A DNA stretch of 11,374 nt, taken from NCBI GenBank assembly GCA_905207625.1, contig CAJLLT010000032.1, positions 1 through 11,374 of the forward strand, read 5' to 3'. A program made the position numbers and the translations under genes. The stretch is from an uncultured Eubacteriales bacterium. GTDB lineage: Bacteria; Bacillota; Clostridia; Oscillospirales; UBA644. Under the pieces are notes generated by a model. It was not told where the DNA came from. It did no database searches and saw nothing but the letters and a program-made list of their open reading frames with translations. Positions within the stretch are counted from its first letter, which is position 1. Each line of letters starts with the position of its first letter. This document shows positions 1 through 7,408 of the stretch, piece by piece.

Positions 1-33
1 CGGCAGCCGTTATTTCGGAAAATGAGGTTTGAA

Positions 34-612
34 ATGCGCATATACGATGACCGGGGCAGAACCGAACAGGACTTTCTCAGAGAATACTCCGACAAAAAAT
101 ACCCCAAACCCAGTCTCACGGCTGATATAATACTTCTTGAGAAGAACGGCGACGGGTATGACGTGTTGCTTGTAAAGCGCAGAAACCACCCGTTTCTGGA
201 CTTTTTTGCCCTTCCGGGAGGCTTTGCCGATCCCGGAGAAAGTATTGAACAGACAGCAGCAAGGGAACTTGCCGAAGAAACGGCTGTTCAGAATATCCCC
301 CTTGATCTGGTAGGAGTTTACAGCCAACCGGGACGGGATCCCCGGGGATGGGTCGTGTCCTGCGCATATATGGCGGAGATTTCACCCGGTACAGTAACTG
401 TACGGGCGGGAGACGATGCCGCAGAAGCCTCATGGTTCAACGTATCTTTTCCTGAGGGGAAAATGGTTCTCAGACAGAGGGATCTTCCTGGAGAAGAACC
501 TGTTTTTCACCTTGCATTTGACCATGAAAAAATACTCAGAGATGCGATAAACGCCGCGGATAAAAACAAATCATCCGGTGTTATTCATAAACAAAATAAG
601 GAGAATTTTTAA
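34..612 (+). CDS. Nudix hydrolase, ADP-ribose pyrophosphatase-like
   Basis: This gene encodes a 192-residue Nudix-fold pyrophosphohydrolase. The Nudix box runs from about residue 63 to 85: G63, E69, then R77-E78-L79-x-E81-E82, which supply the metal-binding glutamates. The usual glycine near the end of the box is alanine (A84). The N-terminal part (about 25-60), with a PSLTADIILL strand and a VKRRNHPFLDFFALPGGF segment, resembles the ADP-ribose/NAD-related Nudix group, so ADP-ribose or a similar nucleoside diphosphate derivative is a plausible substrate. That is inference; family members vary widely. I chose the ATG at 34 because GAGG at 24-27 lies 6 bases upstream. The in-frame ATG at 22 has no well-spaced ribosome site but would add only four residues. 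The stop codon overlaps the nfnA start by one base, suggesting cotranscription with NAD(P)-dependent enzymes. The gene's own promoter would lie upstream of the window. Confidence 0.85.
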   Translation: MRIYDDRGRTEQDFLREYSDKKYPKPSLTADIILLEKNGDGYDVLLVKRRNHPFLDFFALPGGFADPGESIEQTAARELAEETAVQNIPLDLVGVYSQPGRDPRGWVVSCAYMAEISPGTVTVRAGDDAAEASWFNVSFPEGKMVLRQRDLPGEEPVFHLAFDHEKILRDAINAADKNKSSGVIHKQNKENF

Positions 613-1460
613 TGTACAGGATCGTAAGAAAAAAGGTACTGAACCCGACCGTCGTACAGATGGAGATCGAAGCTCCCCTGGTAGCGAAAAAAGCCAAGCC
701 GGGTCAGTTCATTATCCTCCGTGTTGACAGCGAAGGCGAAAGGATCCCCCTGACAGTCGCCGGCTGTAACGCCGGGGAAGGAACGGTCAAGATCATTTTC
801 CAGATCGTCGGAGCGACGACGGAAGCTCTTAACCATAAAAACGAGGGCGAATATATACAGGACTTTGTAGGTCCCCTTGGAGTTGCGACACACACCGAAG
901 GTCTCAAAAAAGTATGTATAATCGGCGGCGGTGTAGGCTGTGCGATAGCTATGCCCATTGCGGAGGAATTCCACAAACTCGGAGCCGATGTCACGAGCAT
1001 CGTGGGCTTCCGCAACAAAGATATCGTAATACTGGAGGATGAATTCAGGGAATACTCCGACCGAATGATCCTCATGACAGATGACGGTTCTTACGGCAGA
1101 CACGGCAACGTGACCGTTCCGCTCAAGGAACTGCTCGAAGCCGGCGAAAAATTCGATATGATAATAACCATCGGTCCCCTGATCATGATGAAATTCGTCG
1201 TCGCAACCGCAAAGCCTTTCAATATTCCGGTAACCGTTTCAATGAACCCGATAATGGTTGACGGAACGGGAATGTGCGGCGGATGCAGACTTACGCTCAA
1301 CAGAGACGGCAAAAAAGTCACCAAATTTGCCTGCGTGGACGGTCCGGATTTCGACGGCTACGAGGTCGATTTTGACGAAGCCATGTCCAGAGGCAGAATG
1401 TACACGGATTTCGAGCGCAAGGCACACGAAAAGACCTGCAATCTCTTCAAGAAGGTCTAA
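612..1460 (+). CDS. nfnA: NfnA, small subunit of NADH-dependent reduced ferredoxin:NADP+ oxidoreductase
   Basis: The 282-residue product has the ferredoxin-NADP reductase-like architecture of the Nfn/SudB small subunit (often annotated as sulfide dehydrogenase or dihydroorotate dehydrogenase electron-transfer subunit). A flavin-binding beta barrel fills about residues 1-98, with the ERIPLT motif at 43-48. A nucleotide-binding domain follows, starting at IIGGGVGCAIA (103-113). A C-terminal [2Fe-2S] site is marked by C222 and C225 in TGMCGGC and by C241. Family members use three cysteines plus a non-cysteine ligand, and D217 is a nearby candidate. In the known complex this subunit binds NAD(H) and FAD and works with NfnB to couple NADPH oxidation to reduction of NAD+ and ferredoxin, or the reverse. 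AAGGAG at 598-603 sits 8 bases before the ATG. nfnB begins 16 bases after the stop. The length is normal and no disruption is visible. Confidence 0.93.
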   Translation: MYRIVRKKVLNPTVVQMEIEAPLVAKKAKPGQFIILRVDSEGERIPLTVAGCNAGEGTVKIIFQIVGATTEALNHKNEGEYIQDFVGPLGVATHTEGLKKVCIIGGGVGCAIAMPIAEEFHKLGADVTSIVGFRNKDIVILEDEFREYSDRMILMTDDGSYGRHGNVTVPLKELLEAGEKFDMIITIGPLIMMKFVVATAKPFNIPVTVSMNPIMVDGTGMCGGCRLTLNRDGKKVTKFACVDGPDFDGYEVDFDEAMSRGRMYTDFERKAHEKTCNLFKKV

Positions 1461-1476
1461 GGAGGATTAACATAAA

Positions 1477-2886
1477 ATGGCTATAAACCCGAAAAAGCAC
1501 GAAATGCCCACTCAGGATGCAAAGGTCCGTGCACATAATTTTGACGAGGTTGCTCTGGGCTACACCGCCGAAGTTGCGGTGAAAGAGGCGAACAGATGTC
1601 TCAACTGCAAAAACAAGCCCTGCGTCAACGGCTGCCCCGTAAACATAAACATTCCCGACTTCATCGGGCACATCAAAAACGGTGATTTCGAAGGAGCATA
1701 CCAGGAGATAGCAAAATCCTCCTCCCTCCCCGCCGTCTGCGGACGGGTATGTCCTCAGGAATCCCAGTGCGAAAGCAAATGCACCCTCGGTATCAAATTC
1801 GAACCCGTGGGAATAGGACGCCTGGAACGCTTTGTGTCCGACTGGCACAACGCTAATGCGGAAGCTGCACCGGAAAAGCCCGAAAGCAACGGCCACAAAG
1901 TTGCTGTGGTCGGTTCCGGTCCCTCCGGACTGACCTGTGCCGGAGATCTTGCGAAAAAGGGCTACAAAGTAACTGTTTTCGAAGCTCTCCACACCGCCGG
2001 CGGCGTTCTTGTATACGGTATACCCGAATTCAGACTTCCCAAAGCAATTGTGGCAAAGGAAGTAGAGACCCTCAAAGCCCTCGGCGTTGACATCGAAACA
2101 AACGTCGTTATCGGAAAGACTCTTACCATAGATGAGCTTTTCGAGGACGGATACGAAGCGGTATTCATCGGTTCCGGTGCGGGTCTGCCCAAGTTCATGG
2201 GAATCGAGGGCGAAGGACTCAAGGGCGTATATTCCGCAAACGAATTCCTTACCAGAAGCAACCTTATGAAAGCTTACCGCGAAGACTCCGCAACCCCCAT
2301 CATGAAGGGCGGAAAAGTGGTTGTGGTAGGCGGCGGCAACGTCGCGATGGACGCTGCCCGTACCGCATTGCGTCTCGGTGCGGAAGTAAGCATTGTTTAC
2401 CGCAGATCCATGGAAGAGCTTCCCGCGCGCCATGAGGAAGTGGAACACGCCATGGAAGAGGGTATAGACTTCAAAGTACTTAACAATCCCGTCCGTATCA
2501 TCGGTTATCAGAATCCCGATGATCCCAGGGATCCGAAAAACGGCTTTGTCAAGGCTATCGAATGCATAAAAATGGAGCTCGGAGAGCCCGACGAAAAGGG
2601 TCGCCGCCGTCCGGTGGAGATCCCGGGCAGTGAGTTTGTGATGGATGCCGACTGTGTCATCATGGCCCTCGGTACCTCCCCCAACCCCTTGATAAAGAAC
2701 ACCACTGAAGGTCTTGAGACCCAGAAATGGGGCGGAATAATCGTTGAGGAAGATACCGGACTGACCTCCCGTGAGGGCGTTTACGCCGGCGGAGATGCGG
2801 TTACCGGCGCGGCTACGGTAATCCTTGCGATGGGCGCGGGCAAAACAGCAGCGAAGGCTATTGACGAATACCTGAGCAAGAAGTAA
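1477..2886 (+). CDS. nfnB: NfnB, large subunit of NADH-dependent reduced ferredoxin:NADP+ oxidoreductase
   Basis: This 469-residue protein belongs to the glutamate synthase small-subunit-like flavoproteins and is commonly misnamed gltA/gltD. Two N-terminal [4Fe-4S] sites are marked by C41, C44, C49, C53 and by C88, C92, C98, C102. An FAD Rossmann motif VVGSGPSGLTCAGDLAKKG starts near residue 144, an NADPH-binding motif VVGGGNVAMDAARTALRLG near 283, and the C-terminal flavin motif YAGGDAVTGAATVILAMGAG near 436. Its length matches the Nfn large subunit. The directly adjacent nfnA indicates a bifurcating transhydrogenase rather than a glutamate synthase, because no glutamate synthase large subunit is present. 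A GGAGG ribosome site lies at 1461-1465, with an 11-base spacer. The complex is cytosolic and balances NADPH against NADH and ferredoxin. The gene is followed by a 179-base noncoding region, so it probably ends the first transcription unit or a segment of it. Confidence 0.93.
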   Translation: MAINPKKHEMPTQDAKVRAHNFDEVALGYTAEVAVKEANRCLNCKNKPCVNGCPVNINIPDFIGHIKNGDFEGAYQEIAKSSSLPAVCGRVCPQESQCESKCTLGIKFEPVGIGRLERFVSDWHNANAEAAPEKPESNGHKVAVVGSGPSGLTCAGDLAKKGYKVTVFEALHTAGGVLVYGIPEFRLPKAIVAKEVETLKALGVDIETNVVIGKTLTIDELFEDGYEAVFIGSGAGLPKFMGIEGEGLKGVYSANEFLTRSNLMKAYREDSATPIMKGGKVVVVGGGNVAMDAARTALRLGAEVSIVYRRSMEELPARHEEVEHAMEEGIDFKVLNNPVRIIGYQNPDDPRDPKNGFVKAIECIKMELGEPDEKGRRRPVEIPGSEFVMDADCVIMALGTSPNPLIKNTTEGLETQKWGGIIVEEDTGLTSREGVYAGGDAVTGAATVILAMGAGKTAAKAIDEYLSKK

Positions 2887-2904
2887 AACAAACATACATT
2901 ACGA

Positions 2905-2952
2905 CGGTATGGGAGCGTCCGGCAGAAGGAAACCGGGCATACTCCCATACCG
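2905..2952 (+). repeat. Strong hairpin between nfnB and hydC
   Basis: CGGTATGGGAG (2905-2915) is perfectly complementary to CTCCCATACCG (2942-2952), an 11-bp stem. Inside it GTCCGG (2917-2922) can pair with CCGGGC (2933-2938), with one G-T pair, extending the helix to a short A-rich loop. The structure begins 18 bases after the nfnB stop. No run of T follows, so it is not a standard intrinsic terminator. It may act as an RNA-stabilising or processing structure, as an attenuating element, or as a weak terminator between nfnAB and hydCBA. The inverted repeat itself is certain; its role is inference. Confidence 0.6.
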
Positions 2953-3065
2953 CCGACCGGGTTATAAAGGATTCGCAAAACCGGTACAAAACAGAAGGAA
3001 ATACGTTTTAGCGTTTTACATAATAAAGCATTTTCCGGGATAAAACTACGACAGGAGAATATTTG
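2953..3065 (+). promoter_or_regulatory. Probable leader or promoter region of the hydCBA operon
   Basis: This AT-rich stretch separates the hairpin after nfnB from hydC and is the only sizeable gap before the hydrogenase genes, so a promoter or operator is expected here. I could not find a convincing pair of -35 and -10 boxes. What is visible: a direct repeat of CGTTTTA at 3004-3010 and 3012-3018; a spaced inverted repeat GTTTTA (3013-3018) / TAAAAC (3041-3046); an AT-rich ACATAAT at 3018-3024 region; and an imperfect dyad around ACCGG (2956-2960) and CCGGT (2981-2985). No clear match to the Rex operator consensus (TTGTTAA-N4-TTAACAA type) is seen. AGGAG at 3053-3057 is the ribosome site for hydC. 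Confidence 0.35.
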
Positions 3066-3551
3066 ATGAACGGTTCGTTTGATTTCGCGGCAGTGGATCA
3101 GATCCTCGCCGCACACGGCAATGAAGAAAAAGCCATAATTGCCGTTTTGCAGGAGATCCAGGAGCATTATCATTATCTTCCGAGGGAAGTGTTTCCGCAT
3201 CTGGCGGAAAAGCTGAAGATAAGCGAGGCACGTATATACAGCGTCGCTACCTTCTACGAAAACTTTTCCCTCGAACCCAAGGGCAAATACGTAATAAAGA
3301 TCTGTGACGGAACGGCATGTCATGTGCGCAAATCCATTCCGATCCTTCAGCGGCTGAGAGGAGAACTGGGGCTTTCCGAACAGAAAAAGACCACCGATGA
3401 CCTGCTCTTTACCGTGGAGACGGTCTCATGTCTGGGTGCCTGCGGTCTTGCACCGGTGCTTACCATAAACGATGTGGTACACCCGGCAATGACACCGGAA
3501 AAGGCGTCTGAACTTCTCAAAGAGATCAAGGAGGCGGAAAAGAATGCTTAA
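3066..3551 (+). CDS. hydC: HydC, NuoE-like [2Fe-2S] subunit of electron-bifurcating [FeFe]-hydrogenase
   Basis: The 161-residue product is the small NuoE-like subunit of the trimeric NAD(H)-dependent hydrogenase. An N-terminal helical region (about 1-70, including ARIYSVATFYENF) is followed by a thioredoxin-like fold that binds one [2Fe-2S] cluster through C80, C85, C122 and C126 (CDGTACHV and CLGACGLAPV). This pattern and length are typical of NuoE/HydC. It would assist electron flow at the flavin site of HydB. I prefer the ATG at 3066 because AGGAG (3053-3057) is 8 bases upstream. The immediately preceding in-frame TTG at 3063 would add one residue and has a shorter 5-base spacing. The 3' end overlaps hydB by 8 bases, indicating translational coupling. 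Confidence 0.93.
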   Translation: MNGSFDFAAVDQILAAHGNEEKAIIAVLQEIQEHYHYLPREVFPHLAEKLKISEARIYSVATFYENFSLEPKGKYVIKICDGTACHVRKSIPILQRLRGELGLSEQKKTTDDLLFTVETVSCLGACGLAPVLTINDVVHPAMTPEKASELLKEIKEAEKNA

Positions 3552-5418
3552 AAGCAGACAGGATCTTGCGGATTACCGTGAAGCGGCGAAAAAAGCTTAC
3601 GCCGCACAGACTCAGAAAATCATAATCTGCGCCGGTACGGGATGTGTTGCCGGCGGCTCCCTCATGGTATACGACAGGCTCAAGCAGCTTATGCTTGAAC
3701 AGAATCTGCCGGTGGAGATCTCCCTGGAGGAGGAACCCCACGGAGATATGATAGGACTCAAAAAGAGCGGATGCCACGGCTTCTGCGAAATGGGTCCCCT
3801 TCTCCGTATCGATCCCCAGGGATGGCTTTACACCAAAGTCCACGTGGAGGATTGCGAAGAGATCGTTGAAAAAACCGTAAAGAACGGCGAATATATAGAA
3901 CGTCTGGCATATTGCAGGGACAACTGCATGTATAAAAAGCAGGAGGACATTCCCTTCTACAAACAGCAGACCCGTCTTGTTCTTGAGCATTGCGGAAGAA
4001 TTGATGCGGATTCCATAAAGGAATATATTGCAATCGGCGGTTACAGCGCTTTTGAAAAGGCTCTGTTTGAAATGACCGGTGACGAGATCGTTGACGAGAT
4101 GACAAAATCCGCACTCAGAGGCAGAGGCGGCGGAGGATTCCCCGCAGGCCGCAAATGGGCTCAGGTCAGAAGGCAGAAGGACCCCCAGAAATACATAGTC
4201 TGCAACGGCGATGAGGGTGATCCGGGTGCATTCATGGACAGAAGCGTCATGGAAGGCGACCCGCACCGTATGCTTGAAGGCATGATGATCGCAGGTATCG
4301 CCTGCGGAGCAAGCGAAGGCTATATATATGTTCGTGCTGAATATCCCCTTGCTGTTCAGAGACTTCGCAACGCCATTTCTCAGGCGGAGCAGCTCGGACT
4401 TCTCGGCGACAACATCCTCGGAACGGATTTCTCCTTCAAAATGCACATAAACCGCGGCGCCGGCGCATTTGTCTGCGGCGAAGGCAGCGCTCTCACCGCT
4501 TCCATTGAAGGCAAACGCGGCTTCCCCAGGGTAAAGCCTCCCAGAACCGTGGAACACGGTCTTTTCGATAAGCCCACGGTTCTCAACAACGTGGAAACAT
4601 TCGCAAACGTGGCTTCCATTATAAATAACGGTGCGGACTGGTATCTGGGCTACGGAACGGAAAAAAGCCCCGGAACAAAGGCTTTTGCCCTTACCGGAAA
4701 CATCAATAATACCGGACTTATCGAAGTTCCCATGGGAACCACTCTGCGTAAGATAATTTTTGATATCGGCGGCGGCATGCGCGGTGACGGCGAATTCAAA
4801 GCCGTTCAGATAGGCGGTCCTTCCGGCGCATGTCTTACAAAGGAACACCTTGACCTGCCCCTTGACTTCGACACCCTCAAAAGTGTCGGCGCAATGATAG
4901 GTTCCGGCGGTCTGGTGGTCATGGACTCCCACACCTGCATGGTGGAAGTTGCCCGGTTCTTCATGAATTTTACCCAGAACGAATCCTGCGGCAAATGCGT
5001 TCCCTGCCGTGAAGGCACAAAGAGAATGCTTGAAATTCTCGAACGTATCGTTGCCGGACAGGGACGTGACGGTGATATAGACCTGCTTCTGGAACTGGCG
5101 GACACTATTTCCTCCACCGCACTCTGCGGACTGGGAAAATCCGCACCGTCCCCCGTTGTCAGCACCATAAAGAACTTCAGAGAAGAATACGAGGCGCATA
5201 TATATGAAAAGCGCTGTCCCGCAGGTGCCTGCCAGAAGCTGAAAAAGATATCCATCGACCCGGCTCTTTGCAAAGGCTGCTCCAAGTGCGCACGTCAGTG
5301 CCCGGTCAATGCCATCAGCGGAAAGATCAAGGAACCTTTCTCCATCGATCTTTCAAAATGTATCCGCTGCGGAAGCTGCGTAAGCGCATGTGCATTCCAT
5401 GCAATCAAGGAGGGTTAA
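3544..5418 (+). CDS. hydB: HydB, NuoF-like flavin subunit of electron-bifurcating [FeFe]-hydrogenase
   Basis: This 624-residue subunit carries the NAD(H)- and FMN-binding site of the HydABC complex. In order: a thioredoxin-like [2Fe-2S] domain with C29, C34, C77 and C81; the NuoF-type FMN/NADH core with GRGGGGFPAGRKW at 193-205, CNGDEGDPGAF at 220-230 and GEGSALTASIEGKRG at 312-326; a [4Fe-4S] site with C482, C485, C488 and C528; and a C-terminal pair of ferredoxin-type [4Fe-4S] motifs with C576/C579/C582/C586 and C606/C609/C612/C616. The N-terminal [2Fe-2S] and C-terminal ferredoxin extensions distinguish HydB from respiratory NuoF and are the hallmark of bifurcating hydrogenases and related dehydrogenases. 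In known complexes this is where electrons from NADH and reduced ferredoxin are merged or split. AAGGAGG at 3528-3534 precedes the ATG by 9 bases. hydA starts 3 bases after the stop. Confidence 0.95.
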   Translation: MLKSRQDLADYREAAKKAYAAQTQKIIICAGTGCVAGGSLMVYDRLKQLMLEQNLPVEISLEEEPHGDMIGLKKSGCHGFCEMGPLLRIDPQGWLYTKVHVEDCEEIVEKTVKNGEYIERLAYCRDNCMYKKQEDIPFYKQQTRLVLEHCGRIDADSIKEYIAIGGYSAFEKALFEMTGDEIVDEMTKSALRGRGGGGFPAGRKWAQVRRQKDPQKYIVCNGDEGDPGAFMDRSVMEGDPHRMLEGMMIAGIACGASEGYIYVRAEYPLAVQRLRNAISQAEQLGLLGDNILGTDFSFKMHINRGAGAFVCGEGSALTASIEGKRGFPRVKPPRTVEHGLFDKPTVLNNVETFANVASIINNGADWYLGYGTEKSPGTKAFALTGNINNTGLIEVPMGTTLRKIIFDIGGGMRGDGEFKAVQIGGPSGACLTKEHLDLPLDFDTLKSVGAMIGSGGLVVMDSHTCMVEVARFFMNFTQNESCGKCVPCREGTKRMLEILERIVAGQGRDGDIDLLLELADTISSTALCGLGKSAPSPVVSTIKNFREEYEAHIYEKRCPAGACQKLKKISIDPALCKGCSKCARQCPVNAISGKIKEPFSIDLSKCIRCGSCVSACAFHAIKEG

Positions 5419-5421
5419 CCG

Positions 5422-7116
5422 ATGTCTGAAAAACAGTATATGACGGTAGACGGAATACCGGTTGAAATAAACGGCGAAAAAAACATTCTCGAAGTACTTC
5501 ATAAGGTCGGCATAAAACTGCCCACCTTCTGCTATCACTCCGACCTTTCCATATACGGCGCCTGTCGTATGTGTATGGTGGAGAACGAAAAGGGCGGACT
5601 TGATGCCGCCTGCTCCACTCCCCCGAGAGCCGGAATGAATATAAAAACGAACACTGAACGCCTGCGCAGATACCGCAAGAACATTCTTGAGCTTATCCTT
5701 GCAAATCACTGCCGTGACTGCACCACCTGTGAAAACAACAGCAACTGCAAACTGCAGGATCTTGCAATGCGCTTCCATATCGAAGGCGTCCGCTTCCCCA
5801 ACAACGCTCATTCCACAAAGGACGAAGACAAGTCCTCCCTGTGTATCACCCGTGACGCGGGTAAATGCATTCTCTGCGGAGACTGCGTCCGTGTCTGCAA
5901 CGAGATTCAGAACGTAGGTGCCATAGACTTTGCCTTCCGCGGTTCCAAAATGATAATCAGCACCGCCTTCGGCATGCCTCTGTCAGAATCCCCCTGCGTG
6001 GGTTGCGGTCAGTGCTCGGTCGTATGCCCCACCGGCGCAATCGTTGTTAAGAACAATATAAAGACCGTCTGGAAAGCCATCGAAAACCCCTCCATAAAGA
6101 CCACCGTGCAGGTCGCTCCTGCGGTCCGAGTGGCTCTGGGCAAGGAACTCGGCGTAAAAGACGGAGAAAACGTTATGGGAAAGATCGTTGCCGCACTTCG
6201 CCGCATGGGCTTTGACGAGGTATACGATACCTCCATCGGCGCGGATCTTACGGTAATGGAGGAAACAGAAGAATTCATTTCCAGACTTGAGTCCGGAGAG
6301 AATCTGCCGCTGATCACTTCATGCTGCCCCGGCTGGATACAGTACTGTGAGAAAAAGCATCCGGAATTCCTCAAAAACGTATCCACCTGCCGTTCTCCGA
6401 TGCAGATGTTTGCCTCCCTGGTAAAGGATCAGAGCGAAAAATCCTCCCGTAAAATGTTCCATGTGGCTGTCATGCCCTGCACCGCGAAAAAATTTGAGGC
6501 GGCAAGGGATGAGTTCAAACATAACGGCGTTTCCAACGTAGACGCGGTTATAACCACCCAGGAGCTCATAAGAATGATAAAGGAATCGGGTATCATATTC
6601 AACGAACTTGAACCCGAAGCCATAGATATGCCCTTCGGAACGGTTTCCGGCGCAGGCGTCATATTCGGCGTTACCGGAGGCGTTACCGAAGCTGTTCTCC
6701 GCCGTGTGGTAAACAATAAATCCAGGACCGAACTTCTTTCCATAGCAAATGCCGGGCAGCGGGGCACGGATGGAATCAAGGAGTTTGACCTGCCTTACGG
6801 AGAAAAAACTCTCCATATCGCCGTCGTCAGCGGACTCAACAATGCCGAAAAGGTTCTCAACAGAGTATCTGCAGGCGAGAAATTCGACTTCATCGAGATC
6901 ATGGCTTGTCCCGGAGGCTGTGTCTGTGGCGGCGGTCAGCCCTTCGCCGTCATAAACGACCGTAAGGAAAGAGCAAAGGGACTGTACGATGCGGACAGAC
7001 TGCTCAGCATCCGCCGTTCCGAGGATAACCCCATAATTTCGACCATATATCAGGATATAATCAAAGGAAGAGTGCACGAACTGCTGCACGTCGAGTATAC
7101 CGGAAAGGGTGAATAA
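5422..7116 (+). CDS. hydA: HydA, catalytic H-cluster subunit of electron-bifurcating [FeFe]-hydrogenase
   Basis: This 564-residue catalytic subunit reduces protons to H2, or the reverse. N-terminal electron-transfer domains comprise a NuoG-like [2Fe-2S] site (C37, C48, C51, C64), a His/Cys [4Fe-4S] site (H96, C100, C103, C109) and two ferredoxin-type [4Fe-4S] sites (C149/152/155/159 and C192/195/198/202). The H-cluster domain has all three classical signatures: TSCCPGW (299-305), MPCTAKKFEA (351-360) and EIMACPGGCVCGGG (492-505). The four H-cluster cysteines and the proton-relay cysteine C301 are intact, so it should be fully active. A short helical tail resembling the small-subunit region (about 510-555) ends the protein. 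The C-terminal [2Fe-2S] domain fused to HydA in some relatives is absent here, and a separate gene for such a protein starts 3 bases downstream. It is cytosolic, with no signal peptide. Maturases HydEFG must be encoded elsewhere. Confidence 0.96.
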   Translation: MSEKQYMTVDGIPVEINGEKNILEVLHKVGIKLPTFCYHSDLSIYGACRMCMVENEKGGLDAACSTPPRAGMNIKTNTERLRRYRKNILELILANHCRDCTTCENNSNCKLQDLAMRFHIEGVRFPNNAHSTKDEDKSSLCITRDAGKCILCGDCVRVCNEIQNVGAIDFAFRGSKMIISTAFGMPLSESPCVGCGQCSVVCPTGAIVVKNNIKTVWKAIENPSIKTTVQVAPAVRVALGKELGVKDGENVMGKIVAALRRMGFDEVYDTSIGADLTVMEETEEFISRLESGENLPLITSCCPGWIQYCEKKHPEFLKNVSTCRSPMQMFASLVKDQSEKSSRKMFHVAVMPCTAKKFEAARDEFKHNGVSNVDAVITTQELIRMIKESGIIFNELEPEAIDMPFGTVSGAGVIFGVTGGVTEAVLRRVVNNKSRTELLSIANAGQRGTDGIKEFDLPYGEKTLHIAVVSGLNNAEKVLNRVSAGEKFDFIEIMACPGGCVCGGGQPFAVINDRKERAKGLYDADRLLSIRRSEDNPIISTIYQDIIKGRVHELLHVEYTGKGE

Positions 7117-7119
7117 ACC

Positions 7120-7374
7120 ATGGTAAATATCCGCATATGCGTAGGGACCAGCTGTCATCTTAACGGGGCGAGAAACGTTCTTGCCTCATTCCAGCACCTC
7201 ATTGAGGTAAACAAGCTACACGACAAGGTAAAACTTGAGGCGGCTTTTTGCGATGAGAGATGCGACAAGAGCGGAGTCTCTGTTTCCGTTGACGGGACTC
7301 CCTACCGCGTTGAAGCGGATAAAGCCCATGAGTTTTTCAGAAATACCGTTATCCCGCTGACCGCAAAGAACTGA
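7120..7374 (+). CDS. Small thioredoxin-like [2Fe-2S] ferredoxin next to hydA
   Basis: This 84-residue protein has the thioredoxin-like ferredoxin pattern: C7 and C12 in ICVGTSCHLNG, then C44 and C48 in AFCDERCDKSGV, enough to bind one [2Fe-2S] cluster. It starts 3 bases after the hydA stop, with an AAAGGGTGA ribosome site at 7104-7112, so it is almost certainly cotranslated with the hydrogenase. Similar domains occur at the C terminus of some HydA proteins and in NuoE/HydC. I infer that it is a detached electron-transfer domain or partner of HydA. It is clearly paralogous to the product of the gene at 8088-8348 (shared ICVG-S-CHL-G, C-x3-C, and V-V-VD segments). The cluster type is predicted from cysteine spacing only. 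Confidence 0.85.
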   Translation: MVNIRICVGTSCHLNGARNVLASFQHLIEVNKLHDKVKLEAAFCDERCDKSGVSVSVDGTPYRVEADKAHEFFRNTVIPLTAKN

Positions 7375-7408
7375 CCGGTCGGCGGAGATACGGTCGGGAG
7401 GTGTTTTT

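Noticed and set aside
579..593. Possible Rex-like dyad TGTTATTCATAAACA upstream of nfnA
   Set aside because: Only the outer TGT/ACA halves match, and the spacing is one base short of the Rex consensus. It also lies inside the Nudix coding region. Too weak to call.
1477..2886. Glutamate synthase small subunit (GltD) as the identity of this gene
   Set aside because: The protein family is shared, but adjacency to nfnA and the absence of a GltB gene favour the Nfn large subunit.
1447..2895. A 482-codon open frame on the - strand, opposite nfnB
   Set aside because: Same reason: nfnB on the + strand has all its Fe-S and flavin motifs, and the antisense product is compositionally odd with no motif.
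2905..2952. Calling the hairpin after nfnB an intrinsic terminator
   Set aside because: The stem is strong, but no T-run follows, so it is reported as an inverted repeat only.
3526..5199. A 557-codon open frame on the - strand, opposite hydB
   Set aside because: It lies entirely opposite a clear hydB with complete cofactor motifs, and its translation shows no recognisable domain. It is a codon-bias shadow.
6319..7158. A 279-codon open frame on the - strand, opposite the 3' half of hydA
   Set aside because: It overlaps the H-cluster coding region and has no supporting motif or credible ribosome site.
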